DNA from: Aralia elata
Taxonomy: Eukaryota > Streptophyta > Magnoliopsida > Apiales > Araliaceae
Length of the DNA stretch: 64,000 bases
Direction of reading: 5' to 3'
NCBI GenBank assembly: GCA_034770075.1
Contig: CM068377.1
Coordinates: forward strand, 50,012,271-50,076,270
The translations under genes were made by a program, and so were the position numbers. Each line of letters begins with the position of its first letter. Position 1 is the stretch's first letter. This document shows positions 33,846 to 44,836 of the stretch, piece after piece. Below the pieces are notes generated by a model. That model saw only the letters and a list, made by a program, of their open reading frames with translations, was not told the DNA's origin and ran no database searches.

Positions 33846-36050
33846 TTGGATCTCAGCCCTTCCCAGGGATCGCTCACTTTTTGGATATTGGCCCTTCCCA
33901 GGGGTTGTTCACCACCTTGTTGTGGTTTGCTTGGATGCCTTCCCAGGTTCACTCACCACTTTGTTTCGATCTCAGCCCTTCCCAGGGGTCATTGATTGTT
34001 TGGATCTCAGCCCTTCCCAGGGGTCGTTGATTGTTTGGATACCAGCCCTTCCCAGGGTCTTTGATTGTTTGGATACCAGCCCTTCCCAGGGGTCGTTGAT
34101 TGTGTGGATACCAGCCCTTCCCAGGGGTCGTTGATTGTTTGGATACCAGCCCTTCCCAGGGATATTAGTTGTTTGGATCTCAGCCCTTCCCAGGGTGTTA
34201 GTTGTTTGGATCTCAGCCCTTCCCAGGGTGTTAGTTGTTTGGATCTCAGCCCTTCCCATGGTGTTAGTTGATTGGTTGGATACAGCCCTTCCCAGGGTGT
34301 TAGTTGTTTGGATCTCAACCCTTCCCAGGGTGTTAGTTGATTGGTTGGATGCCAGCCCTTCCCAGGGTGTTAGTTATTTGGATCTCAGCCCTTCCCAGGG
34401 TGTTAGTTGATTGGTTGTATACCAGCCCTTCCCAGGGTGTTAGTTGATTGGTTGGATACCAGCCCTTCCCAGGGTGTTAGTTGTTTGGATCTCAGCCCTT
34501 CCCAGGGTGTTAGTTGATTGGTTGGATACCAGCCCTTCCCAGGGTGTTAGTTGTTTGGATCTCAGCCCTTCCCAGGGTGTTAGTTGATTGGTTGGATACC
34601 AACCCTTCCCAGGGTGTTAGTTATTTGGTTGGATACCAGCCCTTCCCAGGGTGTTAGTTGTTTGGATCTCAGCTCTTCCCAGGGTGTTAGTTGATTTTTT
34701 GGATACAAGCCCTTCCAAGGGGTCGTTGATTGTTTGGATACCAGCCCTTCCCAGGGGTCATTGATTTTTGGATACCAGCCCTTCCCAGGGATCATTGATC
34801 TTTGGATACCAGCCCTTCCCAGGGATCGTTAATTATTTGGATACCAGCCCTTCCCAGGGATTGTTGATTTTTTGGATACCAGCCCTTCCCAGGGATTGTT
34901 GATTTTTTGGATACCAGCCCTTCCCAGGGATTGTTGATTTTTTAGATACCAGCCCTTCCCAGGGATCGTTGATTTTTTGGATGCCAGCCCTTCCTAGGGA
35001 TCGTTGATTTTTGGATACCAGCCCTTCCTAGGGATTGTTGATTTTTTGGATACCAGCCTTTCCTAGGGATGGTTGATTTTTTAGATACCAACCCTTCCCA
35101 GGGATCGTTGATTTTTTGGATACCAGCCCTTCCCAGGGATCGGTGATTTTTGGATACCAGCCCTTCCCAGTGATCGTTGATTTTTGGATACCAGCCCTTC
35201 CCAGGGATCGTTGATTTTTGGATACCAGCCCTTCCCAGGGATCGTTGATTTTTTGGATACCAGCCCTTCCCAGGGATTGTTGATTTTTTGGATACCAGCC
35301 TTTCCCAGGGATTGTTGATTTTTTAGATACCAGCCCTTCCCAAGGATCGTTGATTTTTGGATACCAGCCCTTCCCAGGGATTGTTGATTTTTTGGATACC
35401 AGCCCTTCCCAAGGATTGTTGATTTTTTAGATACCAGCCCTTCCTAGGGATCGTTGATTTTTTGGATACCAGCCCTTCCCAAGGATCGTTGATTTTTGGA
35501 TACCAGCCCTTTCCAGGGATCGTTGATTTTTGGATACCAGCCCTTCCCAGGGATCGTTGATTTTTGGATACCAGCCCTTCCCAGGGATCGTTGATTTTTT
35601 GGATACCAGCCCTTCCCAGGGATCATTGATTTTTTTGATACCAGCCCTTCCCAGGGATTGTTGATTTTTTGGATACCAGCCCTTCCCATGGATTGTTGAT
35701 TTTTTAGATACCAGCCCTTCCCAAGGATCGTTGATTTTTTGGATACCAGCCCTTCCCAGGTATCGTTGATTTTTGGATACCAGCCCTTCCCAGGGATTGT
35801 TGATTTTTTGGATACCAGCCCTTCCCAGGGATTGTTGATTTTTTAGATACCAGCCCTTCCCAGGGATCGTGGATTTTTTGGATACCAGCCCTTCCCAGGG
35901 ATCGTTGATTTTTGGATACCAGCCCTTCCCAGGGATTGTTGATTTTTTGGATACCAGCCCTTCCCAGGGATCGTTGATTTTTGGATACCAGCCCTTCCCA
36001 GGGATCGTTGATTTTTTGGATACCAGCCCTTCCCAGGGATCGTTGACTTG
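33846..36050 (-). repeat. Second minisatellite of C, about 34-bp units, about 65 copies
   Basis: Unit built around CAGCCCTTCCCAGGG plus a variable spacer (GATCGTTGATTTTTGGATAC) on the plus strand. Variants are grouped: GGATCTCAG units near 33960-34570, GGATACCAG units from 34720 on. Open frames on both strands come from the repeat. It is not found in A, B or F. Confidence 0.95.
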
Positions 36051-37248
36051 ATTTAAGTGATTTCTTGATGTGGGATGTGTGATCAGCTTCTGTCCTAGAT
36101 CTCCCACCAACATCGTCCACGTACCATGCCGTAAAAACCATCACGATCTGATCATTTGTGAGGTTGAAAGCGACGTGCTTGTACTTTCCCCTGAAGATTT
36201 TCATTTTGATCGTACATGTATGCATGCAATAGATGTTATGCACGATTCGGCAGATATGTTATGGACAGATGCATGTACACAACATATGTTTGGATAGAAA
36301 TGACCCATGTTCAGTCAAATGATACGATTCGACAGTCGTCGTTGCTTGCCAACATTTGATTAGATCACGCCTGGTCGTGAGGTGTTATTTCTAGACTTCA
36401 TCATTGGTGTGGTACTCTGCCTGTTCTTGGTCGTCTTCATTTCAACGAGTTGAGGCAGTCTGTTTCGCTCTTTGTGATGATCGACAGCTTTGTTGGGCTC
36501 CTCGGCCTTTTGATCATTTCTGCTGGCCGATATGCTGTTGTCCCGCATTATATCATCCTTTTATATGCTCATGCACGTGGATCATTTGGATGTCGAGGCA
36601 GTGATAGTCAGGATTGGGGAAAGGCCCAATGACGAGGAGTTCTATGCGGCCTCAGCTTCCTTCCATTACACGGTTTTTAATTGCCCCTGCCTTGGCGCGT
36701 GTTGTTACCAAGAAGAATTTCTATCGAAAACTCGCGATGTTGACCGTGCTGAGTTACCCACAGCTCTGCAAGATCCTGCATATCAGACAACTAACAAATG
36801 CCAAAACTTGAAGGCTCGGGCCGTTGGTGTTAGTTCAACACAAAGATATTATAATCTCGACAAAAGAGTAAATGTAGTTAAAGCACATGAAATTGAATAT
36901 CTGTTGATCGCACAATCTAGCGAGTTGTGAACCGTAAATGTACCAAATTGGAAGTTATTTTCAATCCCTCGTGAGTTGATGATTTTTTACTTGACGAGTT
37001 ATGAAATCGTAAGAACAACTTCAAGCATTCATGGTCATTGTACGTGAGTAAGGTCGAATTCAAAAGAACTACCTTCCCTCGTCAAAGGTATCCTGTCTCC
37101 ATTCTCAACAACGTTCTTAGCAGGATTGACGTCATATGACAAATGTACTGTGCGTTGCAGCATTCAGTAGGGGTTTCTCTTCCATGACTTCTTGTTTAAG
37201 GCTGAGAGTTTTTCGTATTATCTTTTCTCCTTATTAGCCCACATGTCT
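36051..37248. other. Unassigned interior of C
   Basis: About 1.2 kb in the place where pol would be. No conserved domain is recognisable in any frame. Open stretches are short (the longest near 36532-36930) and show no domain. It may be captured or scrambled element sequence. Confidence 0.4.
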
Positions 37249-37740
37249 CGTTTTCTTAGGCTATTCAAAGTTACCCCTTTAACGAGTTTTGGACCAATGA
37301 CTCCCAAACCAGCCGGTTTTGGGGCATTAGGTATACAGACACCCCTTCGTGTTTAATTACTCGAGTAACAAAGGCCACGGTTCGAGACAAGCTGGTGGTC
37401 TGCACCATTCATTCTTTGTTTGACCTTGTGCAAGATTCGTTTTCTTAGGCTTGAGTTACCCATGTAGCGAGTGTTAGGCCGGTGACTCCTAAGCCAGACG
37501 GCTTTAGGGCACCAGATGCAGAGACACCCTTTAGGCTTAATTACTCGAGTAGCTCATGCCATGATTCGAATCTACTCGGGCCTCCTCTACTGTAATGCTC
37601 GTTTTCTTAGGCTCTGAGTTACCCATGTACGAGTGTTAGGCCAACGACTCCCAAACCAGATGGCTTTAGGGCACCAGGTGTAGAGACACCCCTCGGGCTT
37701 AATTACTCGAATAACCCAGGCCACGATTAGAGACATTAGC
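37249..37740. repeat. Three diverged ~160-190 bp tandem repeats in C
   Basis: CGTTTTCTTAGGCT starts copies at 37249, 37438 and 37600. Each continues with a GAGTTACCC block, a GACTCC block, GGCTTTAGGGCA or GGTTTTGGGGCA, AGACACCC and TTAATTACTCGA. No coding signal. Confidence 0.85.
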
Positions 37741-38355
37741 TTGATAATCATTTACCGTCTGACTTCTTAATATTAGCTTGATAATTATTGACTGTCTGAC
37801 TACGTGTTAATTGCCATCAACGTCATCATGGTTTTATACCCCACAACTGAAAGTTTGTGCAATGCAAAGTGAAGACTGGCATATGAGGTCGATTTTGTCG
37901 CAAACGTTGCTTTGAATTAAGGCTTTATACCCGATCAAGAGGTTGAACAGCTTTCTTCGTCTAATCATACTCACAATCGTGCTCCACGGATGCTTGTCAG
38001 AATTAATCCGATTCCTATCAAGTCAAATAAAATCCCCCTTCACGCGGGTCACCGTATCCCGGGAAAACTATGCTTGACAAATGCCAGATGATCGTACCGT
38101 TGAAGATTGAATTGACATGAGGTAGCATTTGATGATGATGGTGCATGTTGATGGGATTGTTGCATGGGTGCCAATTTGCACGCCATCATTTCCTGGGTAG
38201 TTGACAAATGCCCCAGCGTTAAGTTATTTTTCTGGTGATCTCCCTCGTACTGATTGCATCGGCATCCCACTGGGCTGACAAAAGATCCGGTCCTTTGACC
38301 TGTTGAAAGGTTTGGGGGATTTTTGATCCAGTGTTAAGTTGTTTTTTTTTTTCCC
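37741..38355. other. Unassigned interior of C next to RT remnant
   Basis: No recognisable domain. A 73-codon minus-strand ORF at 38049-38270 has no similarity I can name. The pol deletion boundary is just after 38356. Confidence 0.4.
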
Positions 38356-38593
38356 CTACTCCGGGTTCTTCGTGATCGTTTGGGGGTTCTGATGTTTGAT
38401 GGCGATGATTTGGTCTAAGTTAGTTTTGGGTTTATCTTCGACCCATCCCTCGATCTCGTTAGGCGTATTGTCGATATCTGTCTCGTTTTGCTCAATCGCC
38501 ATCAGATCGAAATCTAGCTTTATACCAAAATCGTGATCCTCCTTCAAATTTGGCCATATTGCTTGTCAGGCTAGAATGCCTCAAATCGGGGTA
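38356..38593 (-). pseudogene. RT-leader remnant of C behind the intron
   Basis: The minus-strand peptide with FGIKLDFDLMAIEQNETD and GWVEDKPKTNLDQ matches the acidic lead before RT in A (about 5830-5970). It stops before any RT block, which marks the left limit of the pol deletion. Confidence 0.8.
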
Positions 38594-38768
38594 CTGCCAT
38601 AAAACGAAAAATGCTTGTCATATATATAACACATTTCAGCACATGATCTTCCTTTTGGATAACATGACAAAATGACATGAGCGTGCAGGGATTTGAAATA
38701 AAACTCAGAATTTTAAAACCCATTGATCTTCTACTGGTCGGGATTCACTGCCATACTTCTGGATTTAC
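38594..38768 (-). other. Retained pro-RT intron of C
   Basis: Minus-strand donor GG|GTAAAT at 38768 and acceptor TTTTATGGCAG ending at 38594 give 175 nt, parallel to the intron of A. The donor now follows directly on the gag tail (KHDGEG), so the whole protease segment has been lost up to the donor. A GGG run at the joint may have mediated the deletion. Confidence 0.6.
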
Positions 38769-40129
38769 CCCCTTCCCCATCATGCTTAGGTAGAGGATTC
38801 AAGCTTTGGTGACCCTGGCTGTTCCACCACGATTTCCCCACTATCAATCAAGTCCTGAATTTTGTGCTTCAGCGTCCAACATTCCTGCGTATCATGACCA
38901 GGGGAACCTGAGTGATAGGCGCATCGCTTGCTTGGGTCAAATATTCTTCCATTCGGGTCACTTGGGGGTGCCAAATCGACTATTTTCCTCTGTGCTATCA
39001 ATACGGCCAACACCTGCTTAAGAGGATCCCCGAGTGGGGTGAATACTCAATTTTTCGAGGTCTCGAATCTTCTTCGCCCATCCGCCCTCTGATCAGTGAA
39101 GTTAGGCTGTCGGGACGACCCCACTCTCTGCACCTGTACTGGAGGATTATTTTTTGCCTTTCTAGATGATCCCTGCAGGATAAGGGAAACATCTTCTTCC
39201 TTTTTGTTTTGGACCCTACGGGAAGTGCTGCCATAGTTTCCGCTTCGGATTTGTTCCGCAGCCGTTTCCAAGGCCGTGAAATCCCGAATCTTGCCAGACT
39301 TCAACCCCATGTCCACCATTTCCCCGTGTTTTATCATCTCGGCAAAAGGTCGTCCAATCCCCGATATCACTCGCTCATAATAGGGTGCCTCCTGGATATC
39401 CACAAAGGTCATTACCATCTCTGTCTCGCTCATTGGGGGATTCACTTGGGCAGCCATACCCCTCCACCGCTGTGCATAGTCCCTAAAAGATTCTTTCGGT
39501 TGTTTCTTGACCTTTGTCATTTGATACCTGTCAGGGGCCATCTGTGCTTGGAAGCTGTATTGTGTTAAGAAAGTATGGGCCAATTCCTCCCAGTTGTGGA
39601 TTTGAGTATTGTCAAGGCGGGCATACCAGATTCTTGCCTCCCCCGTCAGGCTCTTTTGGAATAATTGCATTCTTAGACCTTCGTCTTCGGCATAAGATCC
39701 AAGCTCCCCGATGTATATCTTCAGATGTGTATAAGGATCCCCCTTCCCATTGTATTTCTCAAATTCGGGAATTTTAAATTTCACCGGATATCTGGTTCCG
39801 GGGAAGACACAAAGATCTGAGTAGTTCACCCTGCCTAGGGACCCTATGCCCTTCATAGATTGGATAGTTTCCTCCATTTGTTTCATTTTCTTCCGCAGGT
39901 CATCTGTATCTCCCTCTTCCGGGATAGTAATCACTGTTTTGTTAGGTACGGGAATGGCCTTTGGGACGACTGGCTCGCCCTTAGGTTGGGGTGGATCCTC
40001 TTTAGGTGGCTCCTGTCGAGGTATCAATTGTTCCCTTAGCATTATGGCGATTTCTAACATCTGCTTCTTGAAATCATCAAATTCCTCCCTAGATATGGAG
40101 CCAGGATTAGTTGGTGGGAGCTCAGCCAT
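38769..40129 (-). pseudogene. gag: gag of C, nearly complete
   Basis: ATG at 40129. The first 360 codons are open and contain the whole gag core (YNGKGDPYTHLKIYIGELGS, GEARIWYARLD, FLTQYSFQAQM, a basic C-terminal part). A TGA at about 39048 (CGA in A) is followed by the same frame again with CAYHSGSPGHDTQECW (38786-39013), then a small deletion shifts the frame before KHDGEG. It is much better kept than the gag of A, which suggests that C spread as a gag-bearing parasite of an autonomous relative. Confidence 0.85.
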
Positions 40130-40917
40130 TTCAGATGTAGAGTTTTGGGCTCTTTTATACTGCGAACGAGTTTGAGGAGCAATCCTACAGAAACAACGGT
40201 TCGAAGTTTAGATCCTGGGGAATGAAAGGATAGGGATGCATGCTAAAGCGGTAACTTTTGTGTTTTGGGTTTTTTAATCTTTTTCTACAAAACAGTAAGT
40301 TAGTAGTCCTTTAATGCAATAACAAATGCTAAACATGACTTTATTATGCTTCCCCAGCTGTTCCCTGCGAAACATAAAGGTTAGTAATTTCTCTTGACAG
40401 AAGGGGAGGCATATATGAATTTTGAATGGGGTCATGACATTTATATGAGTGAACGTAAAAAAGCTTGAAGAGACTTTTCCTGCGTTGGGTTAATCTGCGG
40501 CTGACCTATCCTAGGGTTACTTTCACGGGCTTTTCGGCATGAAGGTCCCCAAATCTTCGCAATCTACTCGTCTGAGCCCTTTCGATTGGAGCGGATTTGG
40601 GTGGTGCGTTTCCTGAGCCATCTCCGGGGAGCAGCCCCTTCGAGTCCAGTAATAAGCAACCGACAGGTTCGCCTCAGGAGGAGGTACTCTCTCAACATAC
40701 ATTTACATTCATCGTCCTCACCGTATGCAAATGATTACTTAAAAGTAAAGCAATTCCATTCAATCATTCATTTATTGGGCAAAACACACATTCACACAAC
40801 AAAAGTAAAAAATCAAAATATCGCACACACACATTTTATGAATTTTAAAAGGATAGGATATTATCAAGATTTGAACGCGGCTTAAGCCCTCTAATGATCC
40901 CCAGCAGAGTCGCCAGC
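40130..40917 (-). other. Leader and Arg-type primer site of C
   Basis: Primer site TGGCGACTCTGCTGGGGA on the minus strand at 40915-40898, two bases from the LTR. The leader matches that of A, including a small ORF of about 58 codons (start near 40700) equivalent to 1856-2041. Confidence 0.8.
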
Positions 40918-42928
40918 TGTCAACGCCGGTTTTTCGTCTCTAATGCGATATTTGTCCTTTTCCGATTTTGGCCTTTTGATTAGGTGATTTTGGGGAAAAG
41001 GGTCGGCTTGAGTGTCGACGGGGTTTTGAAAGATCATTTTTTATGATGAGCCAATTAACCAGAGTCGCCAGTTGGTATATTTGAAATGGATGTACCAACT
41101 CATCCGAGTTTCGTTTTCGTAAATCGCTGGCTCATATGTGACTCCGAATTAATTGGTCTGCGAATCGAGATTCATAGAGTTCGGGGGCTTGCTTAAGCGA
41201 GGGGAAGGTGTTAGGCACCCCCCGACTTCCGTGAAACACGGTTACCGCAATCTCGATGCTTTCCTATACTTTAATTAATGAAATGTGTGTGTATGCGCGC
41301 GTGTGTGTGTGTGTGCTTATGTGAATGTTGTGGTGAGTTTGTATGAAAGAATCATTCGGATTTTTTAGGGAAAATCGTGCTTTGATTTGAGAACGCTTTG
41401 GAATGTCTTTCGATTTATATGAGAAAGCTTGATTCTTTATGAGAGAGGTTTGATTTTAAATGTCAAAACTATGAGATTTTCATTAGGTGTCGTTTTGGCA
41501 AAAACAAGAGTTTTTTAAACCTTCGTCAAAATAGGAATCGAGATCTATATGTTGCCTTCGTAACTCAAATGATGGGCAATTGCTAGGATCTCTTTAACCC
41601 TATGCACAACGGTTTAATAAAACGTCATTTTATTTCACAAAACCATTTCTTGTGATGTTTGAAAACGATTTTCTTTAGCTTGCTCGTTTACATAGAAATC
41701 GACATTCATTAGCACTTCTCATTTATTAACCTCGTGATGCTAATAGCCTAGTTTAATTGATTTTATGAAAATCTTATCATTTAGCTTTGAAATCAATTTC
41801 GTGTCATAAATCAAATCAAGTATTAAAATGCGTGGAGCTATTCATGGGCATGTAAGCCATCCGAATAACCCCACCGCCCACAATCACATATTTCACTATT
41901 ACGGGGCCTTAAACCCGATTCTCGCCTTGGCGTCGTTTTAAGGCCCGACAATTACATCTTACAATAAAGGATAATCGATCCTATTACGTACACCAAAATT
42001 GTCCATCATCGGATTTGGACCACGGGGTCGCGTTCCTAGGCTCACATCCAAAATTTCTACACACTCACAAAATGGATATTACATGAATTAAACAAGCTGA
42101 AAAATCACCAAATGGATATCATCGGGTCGTTAGGAAGAAATTTGTTCCGCTGGAACCCTCACTAATAATCCCTAATCCATGTATCCTCAATAATATACAA
42201 GAAGAAATTGCATTTAATGTAACCCAAATGACCAAAAGCTTAACAAAATGATATATCAAAAATGCTATAAAAGAGGGCTTTTCACCTTGCAAATGTTACC
42301 ACAATTCGTACAAACTCGTATATTGAATGAAGTAGAAAATATATATGCTACAATCTAATCAAAAGAGTATAATTTCTCTCTTTTTTTCTCTCTTTTCTCT
42401 CCTTTCCCGAGCTATCTTTGTTGCTGTTTTTCTCTTCCTTTTCTTCCCCAAAACTGTTGTTGTCCACCCCGTAGATGAAATGAAGAAACTGAGCTGAAAT
42501 AGGCTGGCCTAGGGCAGCAGCAGATTGATCTGCGGCTGGCTGGCCCACCAGCCACTCAGCCTAGTTTCGAGTTCCGTGTTTCGAGTTCCGCGTTTTCAAA
42601 AGGCGCACTCATTGGCCGCAGATCAATCCGCGGCTGGCCGGCTTGACTTTCTCAATTCTCGTGTTACGCCTCAATTCTCGTGTCGTGACGTCGATTTTTG
42701 CCGACATGTTCGTATTTTGCAGTCCAGGAATTACTGGGAGACGTGCCACATCATTCGAGAATGCTCAAATCGGACATCCTTGTTGTCACGTCGGTTTCGA
42801 TTGTAAATCGTCGCGGTGGCGTCGAGTGTTCGTACTTGTCCATCTTTTGCTCTCGCAGGCCGGTTCATTTGACGGATTTACCCTCCTGTCAGGGTTAGTA
42901 TACGAAGTGCAAAATTTGGGTGTCTACA
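40918..42928 (-). repeat. 5' LTR of element C
   Basis: About 98 percent like 31108-33120 by eye. Minus-strand start TGTAGACACCC at 42928. Palindromes at about 42519-42536 (one arm mutated) and 42616-42633. Confidence 0.95.
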
Positions 42929-43170
42929 AGTGATATTTCTCGAAACCACCAAATTAGCTTATACGAAAACTTTCATACTTACTAATCATCGCCTACACAT
43001 AATTTAGGCTATAATATAACCTTTAAACTCTTAACACATAATATTATTAATAAAAGTTTATTTTATTCAATAATATTTATAAGCTCGAATTACCAAACTA
43101 CCCACGACTCGCGATCGTCAAAATAACTAAGTAGTAACTAATTCATTTTAAATCTATGTATATATTTCAC

Positions 43171-43172
<2 letters not shown>
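42929..43172. repeat. AT-rich LTR-like fragment right of C
   Basis: Diverged relative of 30685-31107. It runs into the (TA)n tract. It may be the inner part of D's 3' LTR, continued from 49201-49294 across the viral insertion; this is inference from position and orientation. Confidence 0.45.

Positions 43173-43222
<50 letters not shown>
43173..43222. repeat. (TA)n tract, left edge of the viral insertion
   Basis: About 25 TA units directly before viral coding sequence. A second (TA)n lies at 49167-49201 on the other side. Confidence 0.95.
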
Positions 43223-43224
<2 letters not shown>

Positions 43225-44836
43225 AAGAAGGCGGAAGCACATCAAGAATAAGCTAGTGAAACACTTACGGTTATTGATCAAGTGAATAACAGTGAGGTTT
43301 CAGCTAGTGAATCGGAGGATAACTCCACAGATTCAGATTCTTTGCCAGATTTAAATGAAGTTAAGAAAGTCACGTTTGACTCAAATGGAAATTGGTAATC
43401 AAGACCGACTCCAATTGACTTACAATTTGAAGATAGAAATCTGAACAACCAATTTTCTGTTTCTTCTAATAAGCTTTATGAATGGAATATTGATGGTTTA
43501 AACGAGCAAGAAATTCTGAACAAACTAAGTCATTTGTCGATGGTTGCTAATAGTTACATGACTTCATATGATAGTTTAACCCAACCAGAAATAGTTGAGT
43601 TAATTGTCAGTGGATTTACCGGCACTCTCAGGTATTGGTGGGAAAAACATCTCACTGATGAATCTAGAAATGCCATTGTTTATGCAGTTCAAGTTGATGC
43701 TGAGGGTTTCCCAATATTAGCTGAAGGGATGGCAACTGGAATCCCTGATGGAGTAAATACCTTAATATTTACCATCATCAAACATTTTATTGGTACTCCT
43801 AGTAACATAACAGAGAGGATACATGATCAACTCAGTAATCTCTCATGTCCCACTTTAAGTGATTTTAGATGGTACAAGGAAGTATTCATTTCCAGAGTTA
43901 TGATGAGAGCAGATAGCAATCAATCATACTGGAAAGAAAAATTTTTAATGGTCTTCCTAATTTATTTGCCCATAAAATTAGAGAACAATTAAGTAAAGAT
44001 TTAGGTTATATAGATTATGATAACCTAACTTATGGTGAATTAGTTAGCATAATAACAAAGCAAGGGTCAAAAATGTGCATCGACTTCAAAATTGCTCGTC
44101 AAGCACGAAAGGATAAGAAAAAGGCAAAGTATGAATTAGGAACATTCTGTGAACAATATGGTTTGCCTTCAATTGCTCCATCTAGAAGGAAGCATAAATC
44201 CAGGCATAGTCATATAGACAAACACAAACGTCATCACAAATCTCATAAAAGACGTGATTCTAGTCAACATAAGTCTAAAGATGATTATTATTCAAAATCT
44301 AAATCAAGTCACAGACGAACTTCTCATAAATCTAGTAATAAGAAACTTGACAAAAGTAAAATTGTGTGCCACAATTGTGGGCACAGGGACATTACAAAAA
44401 TGAATGCAGAGTTAAAAAGAAATTGAATCAATTGAATATTTCAGCCGAAGACTGTGAGCAAGTCCTAGAGTTATTTAGGATTGAAAATCAGGTCAATGAT
44501 GGCGAGTACTCTGATATTCCATCAAACAATTCTAGTAGTAGTAGCAGTAAATCAGATAGTGATAGTAATGAGGTCACCTTATGCACAAAAGATTGTACGA
44601 ATAGTTGCTGTGTCAAAACAGTTAGTGTATTAACAAAGGAAGAAGAAGAACAGTCTTTGTTAATCGACCTAATAAGCAAAATAAATGACACTGAGTTAAA
44701 AACCCAGTATATGGATAAACTGAAAAAACTCTTGGTCAAAGATTCAACTTCAGAAAATAAGTTAAAGAAAAGCCAAGATAAACCAATTTTCAGTCTTAAC
44801 AAGACTCTTGATAGGTTTAAACCCCTATCAAAGTAG
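43225..44836 (+). pseudogene. Caulimovirid coat protein region (broken)
   Basis: Similar in plan to caulimovirid capsid proteins: an acidic Ser-rich N-terminal part (43250-43400), a capsid core with LRYWWEKHL, a very basic Lys/His/Ser region (44180-44350), a CCHC zinc knuckle beginning CHNCGH near 44369, and an acidic Ser-rich C-terminal part (44500-44600). In-frame stops occur at 43249 and 43396. The frame changes near 43950 and again inside the zinc knuckle near 44388. The longest open pieces are 43534-43992, 44073-44426 and 44366-44836. The capsid would package viral DNA; this copy is not intact. Confidence 0.75.

Larger units (their letters stand above)
31108..42928 (-). mobile_element. 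Element C: non-autonomous Tat/Ogre-type element, gag but no functional pol
   Basis: Two about 2.0-kb LTRs flank an interior with Arg-type primer site, gag, the pro-RT intron and a short piece of the RT leader. No RT, RNase H or integrase is present. Two minisatellites and about 2 kb of unplaced sequence fill the space before the PPT. LTRs differ at about 40 sites by eye, near 2 percent, so C is older than A. It would need proteins in trans. Its flanks (CTAGT and AGTGA) do not form a clean 5-bp target duplication. Confidence 0.9.

Noticed and set aside
33805..36240. Open frames of 60-230 codons on both strands
   Set aside because: Translation of the CAGCCCTTCCCAGGG minisatellite; the peptides are simple repeats.
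36404..36930. Plus-strand ORFs of 60-132 codons
   Set aside because: Cys- and Trp-rich translations without a domain, splice signals or promoter, inside the filler of C.
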